Positions 34,226-43,556 of a stretch of 64,000 bases of DNA are shown piece by piece. Within the stretch, counting starts at the first letter, position 1; each line of letters begins with the position of its first letter. The notes beneath the pieces were generated by a model. The model was not told the DNA's origin. It saw only the letters and a list, made by a program, of their open reading frames with translations, and ran no database searches. Position numbers and translations under genes: made by a program. The DNA comes from Azoarcus sp. (GTDB taxonomy: Bacteria; Pseudomonadota; Gammaproteobacteria; Burkholderiales; Rhodocyclaceae): positions 1-64,000 of the forward strand of contig JAUSOD010000075.1 in the NCBI GenBank assembly GCA_030656215.1, written 5' to 3'.

Positions 34226-35854
34226 TCAGCGCTTCTTGATCTGAATCCCGGCTTTTTCCTGATCCCAGGTGGTCGGCGTCACACCCTCCTCCCGGAGCTG
34301 GAACTTCTGCACCCTGCCCACCGGATTGCGCGGCAGATCGGCACGGAATTCGATGTAACGCGGGACAGCAAAATACGGGAACTGGTCGACGCACCAGTGG
34401 AACAGCGCCTCTTCCGTGAGCCGGGCTTCCGCCCTGAGCGTGACGGTGATCTTGAGTTCATCCTCGCTGAGGTCCGATAGCACCGCATGAGCCGCGGCAT
34501 CTTCGATCTCAGGGTGGGTGCGCAAGAGATTCTCGACTTCCATGCTCGAGATGTTCTCACCCTTGCGCCGCAGGTAGTCCTTCTTGCGGTCAAGGAAGAA
34601 GAAGTAGCCGTTCTCGTCGAACTTGCCGATATCGCCGGTGTGAAACCACAGGTTACGCATTACCTTGAGCGTATCCTCGGGTCGCTTCCAGTAGCCTTCG
34701 AACATGACGTGGGGCTGCCTGGGACGAACCATGATCTCGCCCGCCGTACCCTCTGGCAACTCCACGTCGTTGTCGTCAATGATTCGTACGTCATAGCAAT
34801 CGGCGCGAAAGCCGGAGGCACCGACCTTTGCCGGCCGGTCGTAAGGCTGTAGTGTGACCACCGAGCATTCGGTCAAACCATAGCCCACCGCCTGGGTGTA
34901 TTTCACCCCGAAACGCGCCTTCCAGATCTCCTGAATCTCGGCCGGGAACGGCGCCCCCCACGCTGCATGCAACTGTCCCTTGCAGCGGTGCATCGACTCA
35001 CTGTCGTCGGCGCGCGCCAGCAGCGTAAACATGGTGCCGAGCAACGAGCAGTCGGTCGCCTTGGTGCGCTCGACTTCGGGCCAGAAATTGGACACCGAAA
35101 AGCGCGAATACAATGCCACCGACGCACCCACCAACATGTTGCACAGGAAAGACGACGACACCGCGTTGAAGTGGAACAGCGGCAGCGGCGTCCAGGTGAC
35201 GGTTTCATGGGTACGATTGGTCCCCACCAGCATCTGGCGGGCGAAATTGCACGCATAGTTGTGACTGACCATGCACCCCTTGGACAAGCCGGTGGTTCCC
35301 CCGGTATAGATCAGCATGGACAGGTCCCCCGGCTGAACGTCGATCATCGGGTCGGTCGCATGGTCGCTGTATAGCGATGCCCAACTCAACACCTGGCGAT
35401 CGAAACCCTTAAGCTCGGGCTTCGCCCCCCGATACACGAGGGTACGCAACTCCGGCAGAACCCCCGCGATGGCAACGACGCGCTCGGCGTAGTCGGTTTC
35501 GGCGATGATGACCTGCGCACCGGCATCGGTGACCTGGTGGCGCAGAAACTCGCCCTTGTAGGCGGTGTTCACCGGCACGCTGATCGCACCCACCTTGTTC
35601 AGCGCCAGCCACACGAACACCGCCTCGTCACTATTGTCGAGCAGGGTGACCACAGTGTCGTTCTTCTTGATGCCAAGATCGATCAGGCCATTGGCGATCC
35701 GGCACACCCGTTCATGCATCTCGGCATAGGTATGGCGAACACCGAGAAAGTCGACGAACAGGCGCCCCCCGTGATCGCGTACGGCACGCCGCACGACATC
35801 ATTGATGGTGTCTTGCTGGCCAGCAGTCCAGCCTTGTTGAGTGGTAATAGTCAT
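34226..35854 (-). CDS. AMP-forming acyl-CoA synthetase (CaiC-like)
   Basis: 542 residues of the ANL family: P-loop [51 protein letters not shown] and [16 protein letters not shown]. The C-terminal [13 protein letters not shown] holds the catalytic Lys. Its closest general resemblance is to crotonobetaine/carnitine-CoA ligase-type enzymes, so a branched or cyclic acid is plausible. It is the second ligase of the island, which suggests a second entry point or re-activation of an intermediate. Operator G lies 74 bp upstream, and the molybdenum hydroxylase follows downstream. Confidence 0.92.
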   Translation of the reverse strand: MTITTQQGWTAGQQDTINDVVRRAVRDHGGRLFVDFLGVRHTYAEMHERVCRIANGLIDLGIKKNDTVVTLLDNSDEAVFVWLALNKVGAISVPVNTAYKGEFLRHQVTDAGAQVIIAETDYAERVVAIAGVLPELRTLVYRGAKPELKGFDRQVLSWASLYSDHATDPMIDVQPGDLSMLIYTGGTTGLSKGCMVSHNYACNFARQMLVGTNRTHETVTWTPLPLFHFNAVSSSFLCNMLVGASVALYSRFSVSNFWPEVERTKATDCSLLGTMFTLLARADDSESMHRCKGQLHAAWGAPFPAEIQEIWKARFGVKYTQAVGYGLTECSVVTLQPYDRPAKVGASGFRADCYDVRIIDDNDVELPEGTAGEIMVRPRQPHVMFEGYWKRPEDTLKVMRNLWFHTGDIGKFDENGYFFFLDRKKDYLRRKGENISSMEVENLLRTHPEIEDAAAHAVLSDLSEDELKITVTLRAEARLTEEALFHWCVDQFPYFAVPRYIEFRADLPRNPVGRVQKFQLREEGVTPTTWDQEKAGIQIKKR

Positions 35855-35927
35855 TGCAGGAGACCCTTATGTCGGGAGAAAAGTCGCGTACTCAGCAGTA
35901 CTGCGCGGGGCAGATTCAATCAATATA

Positions 35928-35948
35928 TAACTGATACTATATTATTTA
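35928..35948. promoter_or_regulatory. Island operator copy G
   Basis: TAACTGA-TACTATA-TTATTTA, with a degenerate right arm, 74 bp upstream of the ligase ATG at 35854. It lies in the 505-bp divergent gap 35855-36359, which also holds copy H. I recognise no gene in that gap. Confidence 0.6.
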
Positions 35949-36175
35949 TATACAAGGAACGCAACGCACACAATCAGCTTTCAGTTCGCCCCGGGCCAGC
36001 CCGTTCGCACGTCCCGCGCATCGACAATTGCGCCTGCCGCCCGCGCTCGCATCACAGCGTCGTCGGAGCAATGGCCGAAAACACCGAGCATCCTCCTGCC
36101 CCGTGTCCAGAGCTCAATCGTGATCCCGCACCGGGCGCGGACAGCAATCAGTCGCGCGCTGGCGCGACTGATTAT

Positions 36176-36196
36176 TAACTGTCTTAACGTCAGTTT
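36176..36196. promoter_or_regulatory. Island operator copy H
   Basis: TAACTGT-CTTAACG-TCAGTTT, 164 bp upstream of the Cache-protein GTG at 36360. Having two copies (G and H) in one divergent gap suggests separate control of each direction. Confidence 0.75.
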
Positions 36197-36359
36197 TATG
36201 GTAAGATTTAGATCATTTATCAAAGTTTATCAAATGCTTGAACACAACCCCCGGCTAGCACCCTGCATCGCAGCAGTCCACTACGCATCCAGTCAATGCG
36301 GACGACAACCCCGGGGTTCATCACCGGGAGCATTGCCAAACAAAACCAAGGAGTCACAA

Positions 36360-37226
36360 GTGATTAAACTGATCGGTATCGCGTTTGCCATTTGTTGCGC
36401 GCTTCCCTCGCTTTCCACTCACGCAGCAGCACCGACGGTGAGCGCCCAGACCATCCCGACCAACGAAGCAGAACGCGCCCGCGCGCTGCTGGCAAAGGCA
36501 GTCACCCGCTTCCGCACGGTCGGCGAACCGGCATTCGCAGAATTCAGTCGTCAGGGCAACTTCATCGACCAGGAACTCTACGTCTACGCGCTCGGCACTG
36601 ACGGCGAATTTCTCGCCAGTGGCGGCTCGTCCTCACTACTGGTCGGGCGCAACGTAAGCACGATGCTCGACTCCGCCGGCAAGGCGTTCTTTGCCGAGCT
36701 GATCGCAGCCGCGAAAGCAAACGGCCGTGGCGACGTAGAATACCGCTGGATGAACAGCGTCAACGGCACCATCCAGCGCAAGCGGGCCTACTTTGAAAGG
36801 GTGGATGGCACAATCCTTGCCGTCGGCTATTACCTCCAGCGCTCGACGCCCGAACAGGCGAAGGCCCTGCTCGACCAGGCTGCAGAAAAGCTCAAACACG
36901 ACCCGAACGCCGCAGTCACCGAATTCAACACCCTGGGCGGGCCGTTCGCACAGGACGATCTCTACGCCTTCGTGTTCGAGATCGAGTCGCGCCGCTTCGT
37001 GGCCCATGCGGTGATGCCGAGGATGTTGCGCACCAATGGCAACAACGTGAAGGATGCAACCGGCCGGCTGATCGTTCTCGAGATGATCGCTCAGGTCGAA
37101 GCCAAAGGAAGCGGTGAGATCGACTACGTGTGGGCAAACCCGGTCACCCAGCAACCTGAGGCCAAGCACACCTTCTTCAGGCGGGTCGGCAAGTACATCG
37201 TCGGGGTCGGCTACTACACGCGCTGA
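36360..37226 (+). CDS. Periplasmic protein with two Cache domains
   Basis: 288 residues from GTG 36360 behind AAGGAG. The N-terminal IKLIGIAFAICCALPSLSTHA is a signal peptide cut near A-A-A. Two similar halves follow, each with the single-Cache-2 pattern: LYVYALGTDGEFLASGGSS and GDVEYRWMNSVNG in the first, LYAFVFEIESRRFVAHAV and GEIDYVWANPVTQ in the second. Each ends with a G-Y-Y strand. Cache domains bind small ligands outside the cytoplasm, usually as sensors. Here no membrane anchor or signalling domain is attached, so it may be a soluble binding protein or a partner of a separate receptor. It is expressed from operator H. Confidence 0.85.
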   Translation: MIKLIGIAFAICCALPSLSTHAAAPTVSAQTIPTNEAERARALLAKAVTRFRTVGEPAFAEFSRQGNFIDQELYVYALGTDGEFLASGGSSSLLVGRNVSTMLDSAGKAFFAELIAAAKANGRGDVEYRWMNSVNGTIQRKRAYFERVDGTILAVGYYLQRSTPEQAKALLDQAAEKLKHDPNAAVTEFNTLGGPFAQDDLYAFVFEIESRRFVAHAVMPRMLRTNGNNVKDATGRLIVLEMIAQVEAKGSGEIDYVWANPVTQQPEAKHTFFRRVGKYIVGVGYYTR

Positions 37227-37238
37227 ATTGAGCGGCAG

Positions 37239-37415
37239 ATGCGCGGCAACGACTACGAAGTGATCAGTAGGGCCCTGAAGTGGGCAGCCGGGGGACACAA
37301 GTCTACACTGGTGACCGTCCTGACTTCTTATGGCGGCAGTCCACGTCCGATTGGCGCCAACAATAGCAGTATCGATCGCGGTCGAACTGATCCTGTCATC
37401 ACAGCCTTGGCATAG
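37239..37415 (+). pseudogene. N-terminal remnant of an XdhC/CoxI-type accessory protein
   Basis: An ATG at 37239 opens 58 codons reading YEVISRALKWAAGGHKSTLV and then TVLTSYGGSPRPIGA. This is the hallmark N-terminus of XdhC/CoxI proteins, which deliver sulfurated molybdenum cofactor to xanthine-oxidase-family enzymes. The rest of the usual 250-350 residues is absent; the frame ends in unrelated sequence. It lies 12 bp after the Cache gene and 3 kb from the IorAB-like genes, its natural client. The gene is truncated, so maturation must depend on another copy. Confidence 0.7.
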
Positions 37416-37438
37416 ACTGGCAATGAACAGCGACTTAA

Positions 37439-38221
37439 TTACCGCAGGCCCATTCTGATCGCGCCGTCGAGTCGGATCGACTCTCCATTGAGGTAGGTGC
37501 TCGTCACAACCGTCTCCACCATCGCTGCAAACTCCTCCGGTCGGCCCAGACGCCGGGGAAAAGGAACCGACTTCTCCAGCGCCTGCAGCACATGTTCGGG
37601 GGACGCCAGCATCACCGCCGTGGCAAAGATACCGGGCATGATGGTATTGATGCGAATTCCTTCGTTCATCAGATCGCGTGCGATCGGCAAGGTCATTCCG
37701 ACAATCCCCGCCTTTGATGCACTGTATGCGGCCTGCCCAATCTGCCCGTCCTGTGCCGCAACGGAGGCCGTGTTTACGATCACGCCTCTTTCGCTGCCAG
37801 CCGTCGCCGGCAGCGCTATCATCCCTGCGGCTGCCTTGGCAATGCAGCGGAAGCTTCCGACCAGATTGACCTGGATAGTGCGCTCGAACTTTTCCAGAGG
37901 ATGATGCCGAATTTCCCCCGTGAGCTTGTCGCGGCCGGCAGTCTTGATCGCGTAACCGACCCCCGCGCAATTGACGAGGATGTGCTCCTGCCCGAGCGCG
38001 GCTCTAGCCTTGGCAAACGCCGCCTCGACCTGCTCATCCGACGTAATGTCGGTCTTGCAGAAAACTCCGCCAATTTCCCGCGCAAGCTCCTCGCCAGCGT
38101 TTTCATTGAAATCGAAGATGGCCACGCGAACCCCTCGCGCCGAGAAGTGGCGGGCCGTGGCTTCCCCAAGCCCAGAAGCACCACCGGTGACGATGGCGAC
38201 CACACCTGCTTCAAGCAGCAT
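37439..38221 (-). CDS. SDR, type-2 3-hydroxyacyl-CoA dehydrogenase-like
   Basis: 260 residues from ATG 38221, preceded by AAAGGGG; a GTG at 38245 is an alternative. Motifs: TGGASGLGEATARHF, DFNENAGEELAREIG, NCAG, NTASVAAQDGQIGQ and YSASKAGIVGMTLPIARDL. This pattern, including GQIGQAAYSASKAG, is typical of HSD17B10-like 3-hydroxyacyl-CoA dehydrogenases. It therefore probably oxidises an (S)-3-hydroxyacyl-CoA, complementing the (R)-specific set at 9691-11677. It is the last gene of the minus run that begins with DUF1302. Confidence 0.9.
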   Translation of the reverse strand: MLLEAGVVAIVTGGASGLGEATARHFSARGVRVAIFDFNENAGEELAREIGGVFCKTDITSDEQVEAAFAKARAALGQEHILVNCAGVGYAIKTAGRDKLTGEIRHHPLEKFERTIQVNLVGSFRCIAKAAAGMIALPATAGSERGVIVNTASVAAQDGQIGQAAYSASKAGIVGMTLPIARDLMNEGIRINTIMPGIFATAVMLASPEHVLQALEKSVPFPRRLGRPEEFAAMVETVVTSTYLNGESIRLDGAIRMGLR

Positions 38222-38316
38222 CTCTACCCCTTTGACGGTCGGCACTCAATTTACCGCGCCGGGGCCGCCTGTCCAGCCCTTCACTTGCGCATCATTACGC
38301 CCACTAGGACGTCCGG

Positions 38317-39303
38317 TCAGACGAACCCCGCAACCTTATGCGGTTGGTAAGGTTCCTCGAGCGCCTTTATCTCGGCTTCGTCCAGCCGCAACGCGAGCGC
38401 TGCGACCGCGTCATCAAGGTGATGAGGCTTGCTCGCACCGATGATGGGTGAAGTCACGAAAGGTTTACCCAACATCCAGGCAAGTGCGACCTGCGCTTGG
38501 GGAAGGTCGCGGTCCGCGGAAATCTGCGCCACGCGATCGACAACGGGTTGGTCGATTTCTCTGCTGCGGCCGAAGAGCACCTTGGTGTACTTGTCCGTCC
38601 GGTCGCGCTCACTTCCGGGCTGATCACTCCAAGGCCGGGCCAGGCGACCGCGCGCAAGCGGCGACCATGGGATCACGCCGATCCCCTCGGACTTGCACAG
38701 GGGCATCATCTCGCGCTCTTCTTCACGATACAGCAAGTTGTAGTGATTCTGCATCGACACGAACCGGCTCCAGCCATTCGCACGTTGAATCCCCAGCGCC
38801 TTCATGAATTGCCAAGCGAACATCGACGAGGCGCCGATATAACGCGCCTTTCCGGCCTTAACGACATCGTGGAGGGCCTCGAGCGTTTCTTCGATCGGCG
38901 TGGTGTAGTCGAAGCGATGTATCTGATATAGATCAACGTAGTCGGTGCCTAGCCGACGAAGGCTGGCATCAATCTCGTTCATGATCGCTTTGCGCGAGAG
39001 ACCGAAACCGTTCGGCTCGCTGCGCATCGTGGCACACACCTTGGTAGCGATCACGACCTCGTCGCGGCGTGCCATGTCCCGGATCGCCCGCCCCAGTATT
39101 TCCTCACTGGCGCCAAGGGAGTAAACATTGGCCGTGTCAAAAAAATTGATACCCAGCTCGAGCGCTCGCGCAATGAATGGCCGACCCTGCTGTTCGTTCA
39201 GAACCCAGGTACGGTCACCACGCTCGGTGTCGCCATAGGTCATACATCCGAGGCAAAGACGCGACACTTTGAGACCTGTATTACCGAGGTTCACATAGTC
39301 CAT
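38317..39303 (-). CDS. Aldo/keto reductase
   Basis: 328 residues with the AKR tetrad: D56 and Y61 in FFDTANVYSLGASEE, K88 in VVIATKV and H129 in DLYQIHRFDY. The NADPH-binding region near the C-terminus (SPLARGRLARP, then SPIIGASKPHHL) is intact. It resembles the YajO/Tas-like group with broad carbonyl substrates. It lies between an SDR and an MFS gene in the minus run and could reduce an aldehyde or ketone intermediate. The substrate is not defined. Confidence 0.92.
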   Translation of the reverse strand: MDYVNLGNTGLKVSRLCLGCMTYGDTERGDRTWVLNEQQGRPFIARALELGINFFDTANVYSLGASEEILGRAIRDMARRDEVVIATKVCATMRSEPNGFGLSRKAIMNEIDASLRRLGTDYVDLYQIHRFDYTTPIEETLEALHDVVKAGKARYIGASSMFAWQFMKALGIQRANGWSRFVSMQNHYNLLYREEEREMMPLCKSEGIGVIPWSPLARGRLARPWSDQPGSERDRTDKYTKVLFGRSREIDQPVVDRVAQISADRDLPQAQVALAWMLGKPFVTSPIIGASKPHHLDDAVAALALRLDEAEIKALEEPYQPHKVAGFV

Positions 39304-39359
39304 TCGTACACTCCAACATATTGCAGGGCAAAAGCCTCAGCCTTGTCCTGCGCCGACAG

Positions 39360-40922
39360 TCAGGCCTTGGCTTCGCCAAGCGCTAGCCCGCGCTTGGGCA
39401 GGAACAGGGCGAGAACCATTGCCAAGAACAGCACTCCGAACAGCATACCCCCAACCTCGGGCAAGGCGCCGGCCATGCCGTCCACCTTGGACAAGGCAAG
39501 CACGGTGGAAAAATCGGTCCCCAGTGCGGTCAGACGTTCCTGAAGCTCGACCGCGATCGCGGCGCCCTTGCTTGCCAACGCTTGGCTTGCCATCGGCAAC
39601 AGATGATCCTCGACCCCCAATTCACGCATGCGATCGAGCACGGTGGCTTCAGTTCCCTTTTCCACCGTTGCCCCGTACAGTGCCAGCCCGATCGACACTC
39701 CCAGCGGCGTACCGAAGTCCCGCATCATCGAGAACAGTCCACTGCCGGCGCTCATACGATTCGGCGGCAAAGTGCTCATCGCCAGCTTGGTAATCGCGGG
39801 TCCCTTCATGCCCTGACCAAAACCGAGCACGGTGGCGATGAAAGCCACGAACCACAAGGGCGTATCGGTAGCGAGCGTGGTGTACAGCCACAGGCCGCAT
39901 GTCATCAGCGCCACAATTCCCAAGATCACCGACCTTTCGTTGAAACGGTCCACCAACTTGCCGCTGATGAGTCCTGCAAGCATGCTCGCACCATAGGTAA
40001 ACATGGTGATCATGCCCCCATGCGATGCACTGCCACCCGGCCGATCATTGACGAAAAAGACCAGCGAATAGATGGTGCCTCCGTACACGATCAGGAACAG
40101 CAGATAGAGGAGGCCTGGCACGATGAAGTTGCGCTGGCGCAGGATTCCGATGTCGAGGACCGGAACTTCGGTCTTTTGCTCAAGCAGCCACAGCACCGCG
40201 AAACCGATCAAACCCACCCCGAGGGCAGTCAGTGCCTGCCACGAAACGAACCCGAAACGGCCAATCCAGGTCGGGAAGGACAGGAAGGCGCCCACCGCAA
40301 TCAGGAGCAGAACCGCGCCTTTCCAGTCGAGTCGGTATGGATCGGAACTGGTCGGGGTTTCCGGTACGCGCCACTGCAATACAACCAGGCCGACGAGCGC
40401 AAGGACTCCGCTGACCCAGTAAATCGAGCGCCAGCCAAGCCAGTCGATCAGATACCCGCCGATCAACGCACCCGTAGTTGCCCCCAGACCCATTGCAAAG
40501 ACGAGCACACCAAGCGGCATCCCACGTTTCTGGGGCGGAAAAAGATAGCCGGCGTAGGACAGGACGCAGGGCAGAATGCACCCCACGCAGGCCCCTTGCA
40601 CAAAGCGTGCGACCAGCAGCATGGAAAAATTGGTGACCAGTGCGGCGAGAAATTCAGATGCCGCAAACACGGACAATCCAATCACGAGCATGCGCTTGCG
40701 ACCGAAGGAATCGGCAAGCCGTCCCGAGATCGGGCTGAAAACGATCACACCGAGGTAGTAGATCAGCGAGATCATGGCCGAAAGCCCAGCGCTCACCTCG
40801 AAATGGCGCGCAATGCTCGGAATTGCTGGCGCCTGGAAGGCCGACGCCTCCATGGTGATGAAACAACTCAGCAGCAGTACCACATAGGTAGGCCATGGAT
40901 TCTGAATGATCGCTGCGTTCAT
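39360..40922 (-). CDS. MFS transporter, 14-TM (DHA2/EmrB-like) type
   Basis: 520 residues with about 14 hydrophobic segments. The signature GRLADSFGRKRMLVIG follows segment 2. A long N-terminal hydrophobic start (YVVLLLSCFITMEASAFQAP) and the pair of central extra segments fit the drug:proton antiporter-2 subfamily. The last 100 residues include a polar loop before the final segment. It is likely an exporter for a toxic or accumulating pathway compound, lying 80 bp downstream of the MMPL gene. Confidence 0.9.
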   Translation of the reverse strand: MNAAIIQNPWPTYVVLLLSCFITMEASAFQAPAIPSIARHFEVSAGLSAMISLIYYLGVIVFSPISGRLADSFGRKRMLVIGLSVFAASEFLAALVTNFSMLLVARFVQGACVGCILPCVLSYAGYLFPPQKRGMPLGVLVFAMGLGATTGALIGGYLIDWLGWRSIYWVSGVLALVGLVVLQWRVPETPTSSDPYRLDWKGAVLLLIAVGAFLSFPTWIGRFGFVSWQALTALGVGLIGFAVLWLLEQKTEVPVLDIGILRQRNFIVPGLLYLLFLIVYGGTIYSLVFFVNDRPGGSASHGGMITMFTYGASMLAGLISGKLVDRFNERSVILGIVALMTCGLWLYTTLATDTPLWFVAFIATVLGFGQGMKGPAITKLAMSTLPPNRMSAGSGLFSMMRDFGTPLGVSIGLALYGATVEKGTEATVLDRMRELGVEDHLLPMASQALASKGAAIAVELQERLTALGTDFSTVLALSKVDGMAGALPEVGGMLFGVLFLAMVLALFLPKRGLALGEAKA

Positions 40923-41001
40923 TATTTGGTACTCACGCCAAAGTTAAGCTGAAGCCAGCTCGAACGGGATTCCCGTACCCACAGAAGGCATCGCGCGCTG
41001 C

Positions 41002-43509
41002 TCACGCTGCACCGGAGGTGGCCAGCACTCGGCCTTGCGCAGACTGCTCACCATGTACCGCCGTGGTAGCCGCTGGTGTGGTCCCTGGAAACGACTCCTC
41101 ATCCGAGTACAACTTGTCTGCCTTGGTGCGCAGCAGGAAGTGCGACAAGGCAGGAATCAGTACCAGTGCACCGATCATGTTCCACAGGAACATGAAGGTC
41201 AGCAGAATGCCCATGTCGGCCTGGAACTTGATCGGAGACCATGCCCAGGTAACGACACCGACTGCCATGGTTACCCCAACCAGGCCGACGATCTTGCCGG
41301 TGAAATCGAGCGAATGCGCATAGGACTCGGCCAGGGTCACCCCGCGACGCTGCAGGGCCAGTTGAATGCTCAGAAGGTAAAGTGCGTAATCGACCCCGAC
41401 CCCGACCCCGACGGCAATCACCGGCAGCACCGCGACCTTGATTCCGATGTCGAGCAACACCATCAGCGCTTCGCACATCACCGAGGTCAGTACGAGCGGG
41501 ATCAGCGCCACTACGGTCGCCCGCCAGCTGCGGAAGGTGACGAAGCACAGCACCACCACCGCACCGTAGAGCACGAAGTGCATGGTCCAGAAGCTTTGCT
41601 TGACCACAATGTTGGTCACCGCTTCGATGCCTGCATTACCGGCCGCGAGCTGGAATTCGAGACCCGGCTCGTTATTCTCGGCGGCAAATTTCTCCACCGC
41701 GGTCACAACTCGAGTCAGCGTATCGGCCTTGTGGTCAGTCAGGTACGCCATGATCGGGCTGACCACACAGGTGGAGTCGGCCATATCGGGCCGATCGGCC
41801 TGGAAGGTGGTGTAGGACTGGGTGCGATTGGTCGCATTGCGTGATAGCGAGAGCCACTTCGGGTTGCCCTCGAACTGGCCCGCGGTCGCCCGCCGCATGC
41901 CATCGACAAACGAGAAGGTGGTCTGCACGCCCTCGATCTCGCGCAGCATCGCACCCATGCGGTCGGCTGCGATCACTGTCGAGTAGGCATAGCACTCACC
42001 CGGCTTGGTCTTGAGCATGACCACGAACTGGTCGGTGGACAGCCCATAATTGTCAGCAATGTAGGCGACGTCCTTGTTATAGCGCGAGTCGGGCCACAAC
42101 TCGGGAGCGCCAGGGTTGAGATCGCCGATCTGGATATCCTGGCGAATCAGAATCGCACTGATTCCAAGCGCTGCCGCAATGACGATCATCACGATCGCAT
42201 TGCGCCGCTCGCACAGGCGTACGAGCGCGCCTCTGACCACCTTGAAAGCGCCGCTGGAGCCCTCCCCTGCGGACTCTGAACGCACGCTGCGCAGTGCAGC
42301 GCTCTGGCTGACCCCGGTGTAGGACAGCATCACCGGAATCAAGAGCAGCTTGGTGAAGATGAGCACTGTCACGCCGATGCTTGTGGTCAGCGCCATTTCG
42401 CGAATCGCAGGGATATCGATGACGACCAGCACCGCAAAGCCGACGATATTGACGATCAGCGCGGTCAGCCCTGCCATGAACAGGCGGCGGAAGGTATAAC
42501 GCGCGGCAACATACTTGTGCGTTCCGCGCCCCACGTCCTGCATGATGCCGTTCATCTTCTGCGCACCATGAGACAAGCCAATTGCAAAGATCAGAAAGGG
42601 CACCAAAATCGAATACGGATCGAGCGGCAAACCCATGATCCGCAGTATGCCCAGCAACCAAACCACGCCCAGCATGGCACTGGTGACCAGCAGCGCAGTG
42701 CTGCGCCAGCACCGCGTGTACATGAACACAAATGCGGCCGCAAAAAAGACCGAAAAGCCGAAGAACTTCATGACCGCATGCAGGCCATCGATCAGGTCAC
42801 CCACCAGCTTGGCGAACCCAACGATGTGAATCTTGATGTTGTCGGATTCCAGCGCGCGGATCTGCGATTCGAGATTGGCGGACAGCTTTCCGTAGTCGAG
42901 CACCTCCCCCGTCTCCGGATTGCGTTCCAGCAGCGGCACCACGATCACCGAAGACTTCAGATTGTCCGCAACGAAGCTGCCGACCAAGCCGGCGCGCGAG
43001 ATATTCACCTGCAGCTGGCGGGTAGCCTCAGCGCTGCCATCCCACTTATCTGGCATCACCGGCCCGCCGCGATAGCCCTCTTCGGTGACCTCAGTCCAGC
43101 GCAGGCTGGTGGTCCACAAACTCCGCATCCAGGCTCGATCGACGCCCGGCATCAGATATACGATGTCGTTCACCTTCTGCAGGGTCAGCAGATACTCCTT
43201 GTCGAAGATATCGCCCGAAGTGTTCTCCACCGCAATGCGCAATGAACTGCCCAGCCCGCGCAGTGATTCGCGATTTTCAAAGTAGTTCTGGATGTAGGGG
43301 TGCGAGCTCGGAATCATCTTCTCGAAGCTTGCATTGACCGGGAGCTTTGCAGCATGCCAGCCGAGGAAGATCGTCATCAGCACACAGATCAGAACGACCG
43401 CAGCCCGGTTATTGAAAATAACCTGCTCAAGCATACTCCCGCTCTTTCTATCGAACTGTGCAGGATCAGAAATTACCGGCAATTCGATTGCCCGATGCGA
43501 AGCCGCCAT
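41002..43509 (-). CDS. RND-superfamily MMPL-type transporter
   Basis: 835 residues with two repeats of a large extracytoplasmic loop plus six membrane segments. Segment 1 is near 33-53 (VVLICVLMTIFLGWHAAKL). A cluster of segments near 240-400 includes GLSHGAQKMNGIMQDVGRG, and a second cluster lies near 640-800 with VGVGVGVDYALYLLSIQLAL. The size and layout match MMPL/HpnN-like lipid transporters rather than tripartite drug pumps. Together with YCF48, DUF1329 and DUF1302 just upstream it forms a module recurrent in proteobacterial hydrophobic-compound degraders. Movement of a lipid-like substrate across the envelope is inferred; direction is unknown. Confidence 0.92.
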   Translation of the reverse strand: MAASHRAIELPVISDPAQFDRKSGSMLEQVIFNNRAAVVLICVLMTIFLGWHAAKLPVNASFEKMIPSSHPYIQNYFENRESLRGLGSSLRIAVENTSGDIFDKEYLLTLQKVNDIVYLMPGVDRAWMRSLWTTSLRWTEVTEEGYRGGPVMPDKWDGSAEATRQLQVNISRAGLVGSFVADNLKSSVIVVPLLERNPETGEVLDYGKLSANLESQIRALESDNIKIHIVGFAKLVGDLIDGLHAVMKFFGFSVFFAAAFVFMYTRCWRSTALLVTSAMLGVVWLLGILRIMGLPLDPYSILVPFLIFAIGLSHGAQKMNGIMQDVGRGTHKYVAARYTFRRLFMAGLTALIVNIVGFAVLVVIDIPAIREMALTTSIGVTVLIFTKLLLIPVMLSYTGVSQSAALRSVRSESAGEGSSGAFKVVRGALVRLCERRNAIVMIVIAAALGISAILIRQDIQIGDLNPGAPELWPDSRYNKDVAYIADNYGLSTDQFVVMLKTKPGECYAYSTVIAADRMGAMLREIEGVQTTFSFVDGMRRATAGQFEGNPKWLSLSRNATNRTQSYTTFQADRPDMADSTCVVSPIMAYLTDHKADTLTRVVTAVEKFAAENNEPGLEFQLAAGNAGIEAVTNIVVKQSFWTMHFVLYGAVVVLCFVTFRSWRATVVALIPLVLTSVMCEALMVLLDIGIKVAVLPVIAVGVGVGVDYALYLLSIQLALQRRGVTLAESYAHSLDFTGKIVGLVGVTMAVGVVTWAWSPIKFQADMGILLTFMFLWNMIGALVLIPALSHFLLRTKADKLYSDEESFPGTTPAATTAVHGEQSAQGRVLATSGAA

Positions 43510-43556
43510 GACGCTGTCTCTCTTTTCTAGTGTTGCCGCGTTTTTGCAAACAGAAC

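Noticed and set aside
39582-40952. 456-codon open frame on the plus strand opposite the MFS gene
   Set aside because: Polar, His/Gln/Arg-rich sequence antisense to a clear 14-TM transporter; typical high-GC shadow frame.
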